Source: Mesocentrotus franciscanus (taxonomy: Eukaryota > Echinodermata > Echinoidea > Camarodonta > Strongylocentrotidae). From it: a stretch of 64,000 nt of DNA. The DNA lies in contig CP137674.1 in assembly GCA_037976565.1 (NCBI GenBank), forward strand, positions 31,279,047 through 31,343,046. Reading direction: 5' to 3'. Below are positions 35,157 through 47,636 of the stretch, piece by piece. How positions within the stretch are numbered: position 1 is the first letter of the stretch; every line of letters starts with the position of its first letter. The notes beneath the pieces are model-generated. The model saw only the letters and a list, made by a program, of their open reading frames with translations. It was not told the DNA's origin and did no database searches. Made by a program: the position numbers and the translations under genes.

Positions 35157-37658
35157 ATTCACTTCATACAATTTTCGTGAGGGATTCTTTATAACCATTA
35201 CCTGCAAAAATGATGTAGACTTTTACTATCTGTAGCTTATTTTACTTTAAAGTAAAAATATAAATATTAGCCAACATCATCATCTTTATGGAGAGAAAGC
35301 ATGTTCAGTTAATAAGCTTAAAATGCTTAATGTCTGGATTAAAAATTTCATGAATACTTAATTCAAACTAGTTTCCCGAGAACCATCCACCATAGCAAAA
35401 GCTTATTTATTTTATACGCAGTTCGTCACCTTGGATTCTGGTATAGAGTTTGTATATAGTAGTAAATTGTTCGATTTGGGCCCCGGCCTATGCTAGAATT
35501 TGTGAGGTGAAGGGGTAGAAGACCCCCTTCCCTAGCTCTAAGCTACCGCCCTCTGTACCACAGTGTACCCATGTTACACCTGTCATCATCAGACGGAGGG
35601 TACATCAGAACGTTTTGGATGATGGCCATGTTGGCTAACATTTCTCAGCGTGCAGTTGATCTTGACAATTAGGATTCATTTCCTCAACGACCGAACGGGT
35701 GGGTGAAAAGAAAAATCATTTACTGTTTAAAAAAGTATAAAAAATAAAATAAAAGAAATGTTGGGTAAAAAACTGAAAAATAGGACGGTAAGTATGCGTC
35801 CGACTTAGTTTTGACAATTTAATGTCCAACTTGGGTAAATTTTTGTCCAATCACGATCATCTTTCACTACAAATTGAGAACAAATCGCTCAAGTTGGTCA
35901 TCTAATTGCCAGAAAGTCAGTCAGGCACAAAATTACCCTGATGTTGCAGTGTATAATTATTCTGGTCATGGCTATGTTGGTCCGATATCGAATACTTTCG
36001 TTTGAAAAGAAAAAAAGGTATCGAAAATAATATCGCTAGTGATATTCGTTTTCTCGTATTTTAACAGCTTATTTTCAGGTGACAATGGCCAATTTCCAGA
36101 CAACCAAGTACATCGCCCATTGAAAATATGGAAATATTGCAACACAATAGCCAATAACGATTGTATTGTGACATGCAGACAACAATAGGGTGTTTACATT
36201 GCATCACATAGGCCTGTTTAGTGTTTGAAAGCATGTTTGGAACACTGGTACAATTAAGATTGGCACAGATCGGGTTCGTGGGTCCATAAATGTTTCCGAT
36301 AATAATTCCATCTTGATCAGGCCAAATTCTGCTTCGAACAGTATAACCTCGCTAAATGGTGAGACAAGAACCTTGCCCCCTCCCCTCCCCCTCCCCCATC
36401 CCTCGATTATGCTACTGTCAGTAGCAACTGCTGTGTGTCTATACTGGGCGCCGCGGCGCCAGACACAATTTTGTATATGTAATGTGTTTGTGTGGGAGGG
36501 GGAGGGGGAGGGGCTGGGGATGTCAGACCACATTCTAAACAGATTAAGTGAAATGAGTCACCCTGTCTTTAAATTTGGCGACGAGAGTAAGACTGGTCTT
36601 GGCATTTTCATATCCGCAGACAAGGATAAAACTAGTTTTCACATTGTTTTTTTTTAATTTGCTCACAAAAAAGTTAAAAAAAGAGGGCTATCAATTTTTT
36701 TTTCTGAGATCTGATTTACCGACACGGTTCCAAATTTCTCAACTTACAGAGAGAAATCATCTCTGGAGGTGTCTCACCCCATGCCCCCCCCCCATCCTTC
36801 CTCCCAAGCGGCGCCCCTGCTCCCCGTGCTCCACTTTCCTTCAGATTCCGTTATAATTTATTTTCCTTCACGTTGGCTACTCCCTCACCTGTCATTCGTT
36901 TGATCAACTTCATAAATCTTGACCCAAACAGAACAATAGCATCGAGACTTAATTCAAACTAACATTTATTGTTTCCTTCTTATTCATTCATCCAGACAGC
37001 TGTTTGTAAACATCAGAGGTTTTTCGTTAAGATATGGAGGTGTGTCCATTTTCTGACGCTTAAAAGTCTGGATATCCCCTTTCGGTTACTGATTTCCAGA
37101 AGAAAATCTACCCTTATGTTAAAGTTGCTCTTAAAGTGACTCGGTAACATTGTTGAAGGTTGATGAAAAAAATGCGTAATTTTTGTATGAAATGTTACTT
37201 ATTATATTCCTTCTACCGTATTAACCCTCTAACATGCAAAAAATCCTGAAAAAATTCTCAAACCACAAAGATATTTATGGTTTTCTTTGAAGGCGTCACT
37301 GTGCAACACCCTCTAACAGTAAATTCTCCCAACCATTTTTGAATTTTCCCAACCGTTTTTCCATGAAAATAAGACATAAGACAGGCTTTTAAAAATATTT
37401 CAACACGTAAATGTCTGGAATGGTATATAGAGCCAATTAATTGCTTTGTGACGATTTACATTCACCTAAAATGTAATTAAATCGTAATAATATATTTGGG
37501 AGAATTAAGGAATCGATCATAGCAGTTTTTCCCAATTTGTATCATTAATAATGGTCTGTTTTCACTAAAACTTTCAGATTATCTTTAATTGTACATCTAG
37601 CATTGAAGTCACTACCTTAGCACCATTTTCTCTCATCTGAACAATGTTACCAAGTCCC
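35157..37658. other. No gene recognised
   Basis: Contains the C-rich/G-rich arms at 36376-36519. Frames of about 110 codons on both strands over 36204-36657 overlap those arms and are discounted. A short tandem CCCAACC(A/G)TTTTT pair lies near 37330-37365. Confidence 0.5.
36376..36519. other. C-rich and G-rich arms flanking a GC palindrome
   Basis: C-rich run 36376-36402 (CCCCCTCCCCTCCCCC-type) and G-rich run 36494-36519 (GGGAGGGGGAGGGGG-type) are complementary and could pair. Midway lies a perfect 14-bp palindrome GGCGCCGCGGCGCC at 36447-36460. The G-rich arm alone is also quadruplex-prone. Confidence 0.7.
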
Positions 37659-38010
37659 TTTAAAGAGAAAGTGCTGAAGTTCTGGAAAGGGTTACAAATA
37701 ATCTGCGATCCTTCTTATTCTAGTATGTCAGTTTGAAAGTATATCATGGTAGAAATTTCCCTGAAAAGGACTGCTTTTCAATGCCCTCATATTAAAAACT
37801 AAAATATAATGAGAAATATTTGAAAATTTCTGATCAAACTTTCATGTCACCTGTGTGTTTAGTCCCATATATCCACTTCTTCGTAAAGTGCATATGATTT
37901 TTCAGCAAGATTGAGATAATTTGTTTTTATTTTGTATCATTCCAAAACCTTACAGTGATTATATATTATTGCTCATCTATAGCAAAATCAACCTTTCCCA
38001 ATTGTTTTCA
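37659..38010 (-). mobile_element. MITE copy E, old and diverged
   Basis: Begins TTAAAGAGAAAGTGCTGAAG and follows the order of copy D (TTCCCTGAAAAG, CTTTTCAATGCCCTCATATT, TAGTCCCATATATCCACTTC, CCAAAACCTTACAGTG) with many substitutions. The far terminus is not recognisable; the end is approximate. Confidence 0.6.
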
Positions 38011-38229
38011 GTTATTTTCTTTCGCAACATAATCGTAATTCCTCCGACCTTCCTTTTACCTGCTATTATTGACGTCACAAAGGGCCTCTTCTTACTCATA
38101 TTTACCTTTTTTGCACACTATATATTATTACAAATATTGAAATAATCATAACTCGCATTAGGTACACAACCCGACACAATGATAGGTAATTTTGATAGGC
38201 AAGCGTCATATATTGGCACAAGGGATGAC

Positions 38230-38703
38230 TCCCGACCAGAGCAGTGTTGACAGACATACAGGACTGGCTGTTCTGGTCGCAATGGCTTGTGGGTAAGGGA
38301 GTTTCCCCCTAAGGACTACGGGGGAATTCCCCCCGGGACGGGTGTCATTTACCACAGTGGTCTAGGTCAGTGTCACCAGTACAAGGGTGTATGTACGGTT
38401 GTTTTAAAGGGAAACATTATGGTAATGTTAAGGATATGTTTGATGGGTACATTGTATTTTTGTTTTGTGATAACGAGATGTATCTCAAACGATCTGAATA
38501 ATACAAATAAAGCAAATTATCAAATTGCTCCTGTTGTTGGATAGATGTATCATACACCATACACCATACACCATACACCCTTATACAAATAAGCTCTCGA
38601 GCTTTCGTGGGTTATCCTGTTCAAGCTGACTAATTTTTTATCTGTTTTTATTGTACATGTATATGTTGGAAGCTTGTCGAATAAAAACCAATCAATCAAT
38701 CAA
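38230..38703 (+). mobile_element. LINE 3' end with (CAAT)n tail
   Basis: Ends TTGGAAGCTTGTCGAATAAA then (CCAAT/CAAT)n at 38688-38705. The upstream part has no long open frame. Four ACACCAT heptamers occur at 38551-38579. Start is approximate. Confidence 0.45.
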
Positions 38704-39780
38704 TCATGTACATTTTGGAGATGGGGTAGACGAAAGTAGGCATACTGGCTTAAAACATGAGAAGACGTATAGTTATGTTTAGAAAAGGGTTGAATACACA
38801 TTCAGTGATTTCGATCATTTTCAAACTCGTGATAAGCATGATATTATAAGAAACATTATAGGCCTATCGTGTAGAAAGTTGGAAACGTGACAAAGACAGT
38901 ATCGACGGTTAAGATAATAATGCAAGTCAAATTAACATTACAATTACCATGACTTGTATAACATGTCATGACCACCAATCAAATTCTTTCGACATAATAT
39001 AGCCTTGGTTACCGTTGTTTCATGACGACCGTCACATTTTATAGCCAAACCACTGGCCTGTTGTCTATTGTAATCAAGCCAAAATCAGATTCGATTAGAG
39101 GTGAGAGATGAGAGAGCAAAAAATGTTGAGCAAGGCCAATCGAAGCATGTGTCAAAGTTTGTCAAGATTTGATGAGATGCGACAGATTCATTTTAATACT
39201 CTTCCAAGAAATTAATATTGACCTTTACAGGGTGAAGAGGAGTAAAACTGTCGTTGATTCGCTGATGGTCTTGTCAAAGATATTCAAATTTATAATTTAT
39301 GGTTTGTCCTTGTGCATATAGCACAAAAAGTAGGGAAATTAAGAAGCCAGTTAAGTTAGTTTGGAATTCACGTAACCATTATGTCGTCAGAACATGATAT
39401 TATTGACCAATATTGACCGTTTATTTTTCTGTCTCTACGTCCTTTCCCTTCGTTGCTATGGTAGATCTGCTTTTGTAGTAATGCACTTTATAATGTAACA
39501 TCACTGTGATGACAAAAATGATTGCAAACATGTGAAATCATAATTTTGCATTTTCATCACCTGCTAGTAGTTGATTAAACATGATGAAGGTCTATGAAGC
39601 TAAAAAGCCAACCTTATCCTTGTTTTGATATCCATTTCTTAATATATATTATGGCCTAGCATTTATTAGTCTACAACTTCCCACTCACCCAGTACATTAA
39701 TCCAACAAACTTTCGTTCAGTTCCCCCACTTTTTGTCTCGTCTGTCTTTAGTTTGTTTGTGATTTTCAGAGTCATTTACC

Positions 39781-39795
39781 TCTCCCCCTCTCTCT

Positions 39796-39850
<55 letters not shown>

Positions 39851-39861
39851 CCACCTTCCAT

Positions 39862-39904
<43 letters not shown>

Positions 39905-39971
39905 ATCTATCGGTATGTCTTTTCACTCCCTTTATCATTCCTATAACCCTTTCCCTTTCTCACCCCTCACC

Positions 39972-40012
<41 letters not shown>
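39781..40012. repeat. (CT)n-(AT)n-(CT)n compound microsatellite
   Basis: CT runs at 39801-39830, 39873-39902 and 39979-40012, with (AT)n at 39830-39850. Followed by more pyrimidine-rich sequence up to the acceptor candidate at 40111. Confidence 0.92.
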
Positions 40013-40018
<6 letters not shown>

Positions 40019-40111
40019 TGACTCTGTATTTGTTTGTGTCTATGTCTCTGTCTCTCTTTCTGTCTCAATGCGATGGATTTCTATAAATATTTCTCCCCAC
40101 GTGTCTCTCAG

Positions 40112-40171
40112 TATAGGCTCACCAAATGCTCCATTGATACCCGTAGATCAACCGTGACCGTGAGAAGATAA
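40112..40171 (+). CDS. Weak candidate terminal exon
   Basis: The acceptor CCACGTGTCTCTCAG ends at 40111, just after a long CT microsatellite. It is followed in phase 0 by 19 codons YRLTKCSIDTRRSTVTVRR and TAA. An alternative phase-2 reading gives IGSPNAPLIPVDQP and TGA. Short, so weak. Confidence 0.18.
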   Translation, partial: YRLTKCSIDTRRSTVTVRR

Positions 40172-41259
40172 CGAAGATGAGTCGGAGAGGAAACGCCTAA
40201 ATATCCTGATCCCTATCCGAATTCATTCCGGTGTATGCATGTCCTACCAGTCAGACACCCTCCCAGCCCTCCCTCACATCTAACCTTGCTAATAAACGGT
40301 AAATTGTCGTTCGGTCCAATGCAAAATCGTCCAGTTTTCAATACGTCTTGTCGCATTTCGTCTATTAAAACCCTGTTGTCTATGGGGTATCATCATCACT
40401 TATTTTCACATTGTCTACTTGTCAGTTCGCCTCTTGTCCGTATATAAGCCATTTAGTTTGGTCTAATGCCCGTTTGTTCGCTTACCTTCTTGATATAATA
40501 CTACTCGTTTACATGGTCCCAGCTAGATATCCTAATATTCACCACACGGATCTCTGTCGCAGGACCTGACAATAAACCGGAAAAAGAAATAAACGAAACA
40601 ATTAATAGCTCAACTGGTCATAAGTGATAACTGGACTATATGAAAACTGGAGAAACCGACTTTTAGACCAAGAATATAAGACCGGTCTTGACAAAATAAT
40701 AAAAGATCAGGCATGTCAAGTGGATAGTCATGGTAATCATGCCAAATGATCCTGGGTACAGACGAAGTGGGATTAGGCAAGATGAAAATTAGACAAACTT
40801 ACATTGGACCAAATGACAATCAACCGATAGAACATACATGTTATCTAGAGTCGTCACGGTGTGACAAATCTCAATTTCACGGGAGATGTTCACAGAGGGT
40901 GCCATCTTTCCCGCCAAGGATCACAAACCATATCTGAAAATGGCGCGAAATAACAGGTCAGGCGTGTAACCAGGTTTGAAGTGTCGTCTGTCAGCAGAAG
41001 TACGTGGTTGAAACAAGAGAAACGATTGCTCATTCTTTCTTACAATCCCCTTTGGTTCTGGTTTCACGGATGACTGGTAAAAGGGCCAGAGGTATAAGGA
41101 GAAATGTGGAAGGGGGAGATCGTTGTCGGACGCGGGAGGGGCGAATTTCTCAGAGGAAAATAAATGTGAGGGTCTCTTCTCGTAGTGTGCTTCAGAACTT
41201 CAGGGATCGTACATCAACTGATACAATTTGGCCGTTCTCCAGACGATTCTTTTATTTAA

Positions 41260-41313
41260 GTGAATGAATGAATGAACGAACGAACAAATGAATGTATGAA
41301 TGAATGAATAAAT
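41260..41313. repeat. (GAAT)n microsatellite
   Basis: GAAT/GAAC tetramers with interruptions. Confidence 0.85.
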
Positions 41314-41439
41314 GATTGGGGTGATTTTTTAGGAATGAACGAATGATAGAAGATGACTAAAGCAAGGAATTGGTAAGTGAATAAGCCGCTGACTAAATAG
41401 TGGAATAAAGAAGCAGGGAAATGCAGAAAACTTTGGAAA

Positions 41440-42175
41440 ATTTGGCTGAAGATGGATGACGTATCTAAAGATATCCTTCTTCGGATCTTCACCCTTCCTC
41501 TGTTCTTAGGGAAATTCAAACCAATTTAAGATTTATTAACTGACATGGTTGATGCATTTTAAAGAAACTCTTCTTCGGTGAAGGGGAGATTTTTTTTTTA
41601 AAGACCATTTTTCACCATTCATCCAGGAACTGGGTTTTAATAGCTGAGGATGGATACATTATTTAGAGATAGCCTTCTTCAGGTAAGGGCCCTGTTTTAA
41701 AAACACTTTTTATTCTCCCTTTTTTTCTTTAGAAAATAAATACCAATTTTAAGTTTAAAAGCTAAAGATAGATGAAGTATTTTTATAATTCTTCTTCGGT
41801 AAAGGAGATGGGTGCTTTGAGATCGCTCTTCACTTTAGTCTTATACCTAAGGAACTTTAAATCAAGTTAATATTAAAAAGCTTAACACGGGTGACGTATT
41901 TAAGAAATCATTTGGTAAAAGGGATGGGGCTTTTTAAAACCACCTTCTTCTTGAAATACAAACCAACTTAAGTTTAATTAGTTAATAATCCCTCTTTCGA
42001 GAATGGGAGGGGTTGTTTTATAACTAATCATTTTTTTTCTTAACCCCACCCCACACCAAGTATAGGGACTAATGGCTATAGATAAGTGACGTATTCCTTC
42101 TTAAGAGAGGGCTTTTAAAGCCACCTTCTTCTTTTCTTAAGGAAATGCAAACCAAGTTAAGTGTTAAGATGAAGG
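41440..42175. repeat. Decayed tandem array, about 5-6 units of roughly 120-190 bp
   Basis: Repeated landmarks in the same order: GATGACGTAT-like (41454, 41767, 41890, 42087), CTTCTTCGG-like (41479, 41571, 41794), a GGGCTTTTAAA-type block and CAAACCAAGTTAAG-like (41517, 41736, 41866, 41946, 42148). Units differ in length and are heavily mutated. No coding signal. Immediately upstream of the exon candidate at 42256. Confidence 0.65.
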
Positions 42176-42255
42176 TAAGTTAAAACCAGCCTTGGGCAAA
42201 GTGGGATGTAATGATAAAGGCAGGATACAGGAACCCGGGTATAGGCTGTGACAAC

Positions 42256-42482
42256 ATGGCGTTACACGCACCAATAAGTATGTCCTTCATCACTGATACA
42301 TCATACAGAGAGAGAGGGGGTATCAGTGTCGAGATGTGTGACGAAGATGGTTCGGAACCCAGCCGAGATGATCGAAACCTTCCGGAGATGATCGAGACCT
42401 TCCGGAAAATAACGAATGTTGATATGAGAACCCCGAGAATGTCCGATCGTGAACGGCATTGCAAAGAGCCGGTGAAGAAAAA
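42256..42482 (+). CDS. Candidate first coding exon, product unknown
   Basis: ATG at 42256 sits in an excellent start context (ACAACATGG). It opens 75 codons and ends phase 2 at a donor-like AAAAA|GTAAGA (GT at 42483). The translation is hydrophilic and charged: MALHAPISMSFITDTSYRE, then EMCDEDGSEPSRDDRN, LPEMIETFRKITNVDMRTP and a basic end HCKEPVKK. The frame is open upstream to an ATG at 42211. Composition is richer in GC than the flanks, and the exon directly follows the decayed tandem array at 41440-42175. Phase-2 acceptors downstream include one at 44597 and one near 43187; neither partner is proven. Looks like a cytosolic N-terminus; no domain recognised. Confidence 0.38.
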
Positions 42483-43934
42483 GTAAGATATAAATTTAAA
42501 TTCATGTTTGAGTGAAGTGAAAAGGGCTGGAGAGGAAAGCAAAGTAGAAAATGAATAACTTTAAATTAACGGGTAACGGAAAATGAATTGTAAAATCAGA
42601 TGCGTGAACAATGAAAAGAAATACTATTTCGATTCAAATAAAATGTAGGAAACAGCCTAATAAACTCGAAGTGTCAATACTTCCAATCAAATTTTAGGAC
42701 GATGGGATAACAATGAATTTGTCTGAAAAATAAGTATAGATTAAAGTAAACGTTCGTCAACATAACTAACACATTTACGCAAGAAAATGTCAATTGTTTG
42801 TTCGTTTACTTTCTTTTGTTTTATTTTTTTACTATACAATGAAGCAATAAAGAAATTCGGGGCGTATGGAGAGCGCTATGGACACTACACTCAAATAAAA
42901 CACTTTCTGACAAAAGGTACAATAATAGACCAAGCGTTTTGGGTGGACCTCAAGATATATTAATACTTTACAAATGCAAACCTCCTGTTTTCGAATTAGG
43001 CTTATGGGCTTTAAATAGCAACATAAATAGCTAACCGTTAATTTTAATCATGTGTAATGGTTTAAACAATAGGCGCCAAAAGAAAGGCTTGAAAAATCAT
43101 TATGCATACAATTACTGGGCTACAGCAAGTTTAATGAGGCAGGGACCAAGTTCATGTTCTGGTTTCAAGAGTAATATTACCTTCAGAAAAAGCATTTGTT
43201 TTATGATTGTTTTCCTGAACAGTTGGCAAAATTGCTATGGGGATTTCCGCTGTAGCGTGATTGTCTGTACACACCTCTCAGTCTCTCACCATTCAAATCT
43301 TTCATGTGAGTTTCAAGGGTATATACTATCATAAATACGGCTGAAAGTAGGTCGAGTTCACTTGATGGAAGCTACACATTTTAATCTGTTGTTTACAATA
43401 TTATTTATCTATTTTATAATAGTTTTCTATTTTTTTACGATTATAAAATGTATTTTATTCATATTTTGCATTATTCAGTTCAATCAGTTCAGTTTAATTC
43501 GAAATTCATTATTATCTTCACGTTACAGTTTTGTATTTTTGTTTAAACCAGAAATATGATGGTACTGATTATACAGAGGTATTTTGAATAACCACAATGA
43601 CGTAAAAATATCAAATCACTTTAATAGGTAAGCTTGTAGTTACTTTTAAATTAAAGGCAACATTTGAAATGGAGAAGCCTGATGTGAAAGAAAAGCTTGT
43701 TGGTTATACTCATGAAATTCGAAATAACATGCTTTAACAAAAACAGAAGCTGCAAAACCCTCAAACTATGCGAAACGTGTATTCTTAAAATAATTTTGGT
43801 TTTCCACACTACTCACGATCTAGACAAGCCTGCATGTGTGAGTATTAATATTTAGATAATCAAAATGTCTTGTCAGATAGGAAATCATTTTTCAATAAGA
43901 GTGGATTCGTGGGTGGGTGGGCCTGTAGTTTGGA
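42483..43934. other. AT-rich; one cysteine-containing frame of doubtful meaning
   Basis: A frame at 43050-43334 includes SWQNCYGDFRCSVIVC after a possible phase-2 acceptor near 43187, which would fit the donor at 42483. Support is too thin for a gene call. Confidence 0.35.
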
Positions 43935-44105
43935 GTGAATATGTGTGTGGGTGTGTGTTGTGTGTGCGTATGTGTGTGCGTGTGCGTGTGTGTGTGTGTG
44001 TGTGCGTGTGCGTGTGTGTGTTGGTGTGTGTGTGTGCGTGTGCGTGTGTGCGCTATAGAGAGTGAAAGAATCAGAAAGAGAAAGAGAGAGAGAGAGAGAG
44101 AGAGA
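43935..44105. repeat. (GT)n and (GA)n compound microsatellite
   Basis: GT/GC-rich dinucleotides at 43938-44052, then (GA)n at 44080-44105. The minus frames (HTHTHT) are repeat translations. Confidence 0.92.
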
Positions 44106-44597
44106 TAGGGGTATTCTATCATTCTTGGACGAATATAGTACACTGTAGATATATAAATAAGGAGTGATTACCCTTCTCTTCATTGGGCAATCCTTTTCAC
44201 CATAACCTTGCTACTTCGACATAGACACGATAGAGGTGATACTCTAACATAATGTAAATAATCAGAAGTTTAGCCATTTCGATGTTAAATATTGATCTTA
44301 AAATAAATGATTAAACAACCCAGCCTTGCATGTCAGTCGGTAACTGAATTATTTACCGAGTTGAATCTAAGACCCTTTCAAATCTTCACCAATAATTGCT
44401 TTACTATTTCTGGCCACAGAGCGACTGAGCAGAAATAAGAAGAAATATCTATTTATAAACCGTTATCTACTCTGGATTAAGCAAAAAACAAACAAACTAA
44501 AAGTTCAAACAGAAATCCCTCGAATCTCTGGGTATCACTGATTAGGCCCCTGGCGAAATTATTCCATGGATTTGCTCCTTTTTCTTGTCATTTCAAG

Positions 44598-44696
44598 AGA
44601 AAATGAAGCAAAAAGAGGAAAGAGATTTCGTGAGACCACGCACTGATGACATATTTAAGGCGGGAATTCGACGGGATTTGGCGCCAACAAAATTTG
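44598..44696 (+). CDS. Weak candidate internal exon in a CpG-rich islet
   Basis: Acceptor TTTTTCTTGTCATTTCAAG ends 44597. A phase-1 frame (KMKQKEERDFVRPRTDD, ending RRDLAPTKF) reaches a possible weak donor G|GTTACG at 44697, also phase 1. The same frame stays open to 44869. Read in phase 2 instead, the segment gives 15 lysine/arginine-rich codons and a stop, which would fit the donor at 42483. The islet 44640-44830 is CpG-rich and contains TTTGGCGCC, an E2F-like motif, so a promoter is an alternative reading. Confidence 0.2.
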
Positions 44697-44869
44697 GTTA
44701 CGTTTCCGCGCTTGGTCGTCTGTTCTGTATCTTTCACACCGCCCGCCCGGGCGCCTCCACGTTTGATATGCTCCCGTCTCTCAGCACAGTACCTGGTGCT
44801 AATTACGCGGCTAGGATTCTGCTTGGGAGAGAAATTGCAGTGTTTCAGTTTGCACCTTACACACGTTGA

Positions 44870-45999
44870 CTTTCAATTCGACACGAGCCTTAAATTTACC
44901 CCATTCGTTTTTCTTCGTGTCCTCATACTAATGCGCTAAATTAGTCTGGTGATAATTTGTGTTTATTTTTAAAGATATATATTCAAGTCTCTTTTTGGTA
45001 GAAGAGTTAAGGGGGAAGGAGTGAGAAATATATTTTTCTTGAGTATTTTTGACGGATAGCTTTTTATTTTCATGCACTTGGCAGACAGACGCCACACGAT
45101 AAAACAAATTCAATAAAACTTTGACCAACATTTTGTTTACCTCATACTTGTATTATCTATATATACATAACCTACCTGATATACTTTATTTACCTTTATT
45201 TTCTTATGTTAAAAAAGTAAGCTTTAGAAAAGTCTGTTAGTTTCATATTCCTAAATATATTTGTGAAGCTTAAGTTATTGTATGTTTTTATATTCGCCTT
45301 GTCGCCTAATGCGGCCATCTTATAATACATCGAAATGATAATCTATGTTTCTATTTTTTCAGGCTGATACATAACGACAATTTTCTTTCTAATTTCTTCC
45401 TTTCACATTTTGATCTTGAGTCTCCTTTTTGACCATTCTCTTCTGCTTTTCATTCTTCACGGAAGCCACTTTTCCAGCATTTATCTTCATAATCAGCTTC
45501 GTGTTGTCAATTTTCATGAGAGAAAGTACGGATGAGGAATCATGATACAATATCACTATGCTAATTCTACAAAAATATAGTACTGAGTAGTTTTAACATA
45601 AGATCCGTTTTTATTCAAAAAATGATCTAAATTATAAAAGGTAATTATATATTTCATTGTCATTATCAATACCAGTATCTCTGTTATTTTTGTTACCATT
45701 GTAGTACAGTTTTTGAAAAGCAGCAAAACTGACTGGAAACACGCAAGAACGGCAGGCCTGCAGGAGCGGCGTGGCCAGGTGAGGCTAGAATGACTATACA
45801 ACACCTGTTTTTTTTCTTTGAATACAAGATCATTCTCTACTCGCTGACTCAAAATGTAATTTGATACATTATATTTTGCCTTCTCAAACTTATCTCATTT
45901 CTAACGCTCATCTCTCTTTCCTCATTTTTTTCTAAACGCCACATGCACCTCATCATTTTATACTATTTTCTGTACCCCCGATCTCTCTCCTTTTTTTTT
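44870..45999. other. No gene recognised
   Basis: AT-rich, no repeat family recognised. Confidence 0.55.
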
Positions 46000-46325
46000 T
46001 TTTGGGGCATTATCTTCTCTTTGTATTGTAACCATATCCTCCCATGTTTGTCATGTAAAGTACTGTCTTGTCCCGTTCTCGTCTCTGTTGGCATCCCCAC
46101 CCCCATTTTTCTCTATTTTGTAGTTCCTTTTGTAGTTAAGAACTTGTTAATTTAATTAATCATTCTTCTTAAGTATCATTAAGGGTGTCCACCCTTGTAC
46201 AAGCATTGCTTTTTAGTGGACCCCTCTGTTTCTAATATGTATTCTTAAATTGTTGTAAATGTTTAAAATTGATTTTGTAATTGTTTTGTTGGAAACATAA
46301 ATAAATTAAATTAAAATTGAATTGA
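46000..46325 (+). mobile_element. LINE 3' UTR remnant
   Basis: AT-rich 3' UTR-like sequence ending TTGTTGGAAACATAAATAAA then TTAAATTAAAATTGAATTGAA, an A-rich, imperfect tandem tail. Typical of non-LTR retrotransposon 3' ends; no reverse-transcriptase motif remains. Confidence 0.4.
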
Positions 46326-46414
46326 ACACATTACATAGCTATTATTATCGGGTTTTATTTACGTAGGATAGTCATATCAGTATTAATACTTCGTGCTAGC
46401 CCTGCAATAATTAC

Positions 46415-46575
46415 TACCCCAGCAATTCCCAGGTACCCATTTAAAATTGAGTGGGAGTTATAAATGTGGATTAGTGTCTCGCCAAATGATATAAGTAGGC
46501 CTACTAGCTAGCTTGGATTCTGAACCCTTGGATTGTAAGTCAAGTGGATGAAGCATATTACCACAACACCACATT
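46415..46575 (-). mobile_element. tRNA-derived SINE fragment, inverted
   Basis: On the minus strand GTTGTGGTAATATGCTTC, a B box GGGTTCAGAATCC (46527-46515), and the body element AAATGGGTACCTGGGAATT seen in the other SINEs. No clear tail. Confidence 0.5.
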
Positions 46576-46914
46576 TCTTAATGAATAATTCTTGGCAGTG
46601 TTTTATCAGTTACATTTTGTTTTAATATCATAATTTTGTCATTATCATATTGTGTACACGTTCAAAAAAACTATTATATTTGATATATGAACATCAATTG
46701 TAAACTCATATTTTACTATCAACCATATTTCCTTCTCCTTTCTTTCTTTCATTTTTTCTCCATTTTTTCTTTTGTGTTCTCCTCCTTATTTGTCTTCTTT
46801 CTTTTCTTCTTCTTCCTCTTTTTATTCCTTTTACCATACCAATTGAATTACTGAATGTATTAATTTCATATTTGCCTATTTTACATTGTACTATCTGCAT
46901 GTATTCTATATGTT

Positions 46915-47078
46915 ACAGTTTTATTTGTAAATTCAAGATGTGTCAGCTTTTAGCTGTGACCTTGAATTTTATCAGTAAACCTTATCAATTCAATTCAATT
47001 CAATGTGTTGTATTGCTTAAATGTAATTTGATTTGTATGTTGCAGAAGAAAATAAATTCAATTCAATTCGATTCAATA
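46915..47078 (+). mobile_element. LINE 3' end with (AATTC)n tail
   Basis: GATTTGTATGTTGCAGAAG then AAAATAAATTCAATTCAATTC. An earlier (AATTC)n block sits at 46986-47003, so two tails may abut, one insertion into the tail of another. Confidence 0.45.
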
Positions 47079-47636
47079 TTAACGTAAAATCTAGCAATAA
47101 TAATGATAATCTATTATTATCGTGTTCTGCTCGACGTGACTCATTCATTGTAGTTCTGTAATGCTGTTATCTCTGTCATTTATACATCCATCTCACCTTC
47201 TACTTTCACTCTTACAAAACCCTTGGAGAATCCAATTCGCTGATGTACATCCTAGATAATCAGTCTGTGTACGTCAGTATGCAAATAAGACCAATGGGAA
47301 CCAGCATATTGTGACTTTACTTTTCCTCTTAAATATTATTTTTCATTTTCTGTTTTTCTGAGTAAGTTAGTAGTTACCTTTCGTTTGGTCATTAATATAG
47401 ATGTATGCAGTATTCAACTTTAAACATATGTCTTCAACTCATAGTCGCGTGGATGCGGAATGTAACACTTAGCATTACAATTCAATGATACAAGTCGAAA
47501 CGGTACAATTTTTATATTGCCGGCAATACAATACAAATGTTACTAGAATGCAATATAAATAGAAAGAAAAAATATGAAAGTAAGGTTAACCTTAATAAGT
47601 AAATTGAAATTGATTAGTTTAAAAATTACATTATAA

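Noticed and set aside
42174..42180. GTAAGT donor-like motif after AAGATGAAG
   Set aside because: It lies in the last decayed tandem unit and no open frame of note leads into it.
43860..44183. Two minus-strand frames rich in His-Thr
   Set aside because: Direct translation of the (GT)n microsatellite in two registers.
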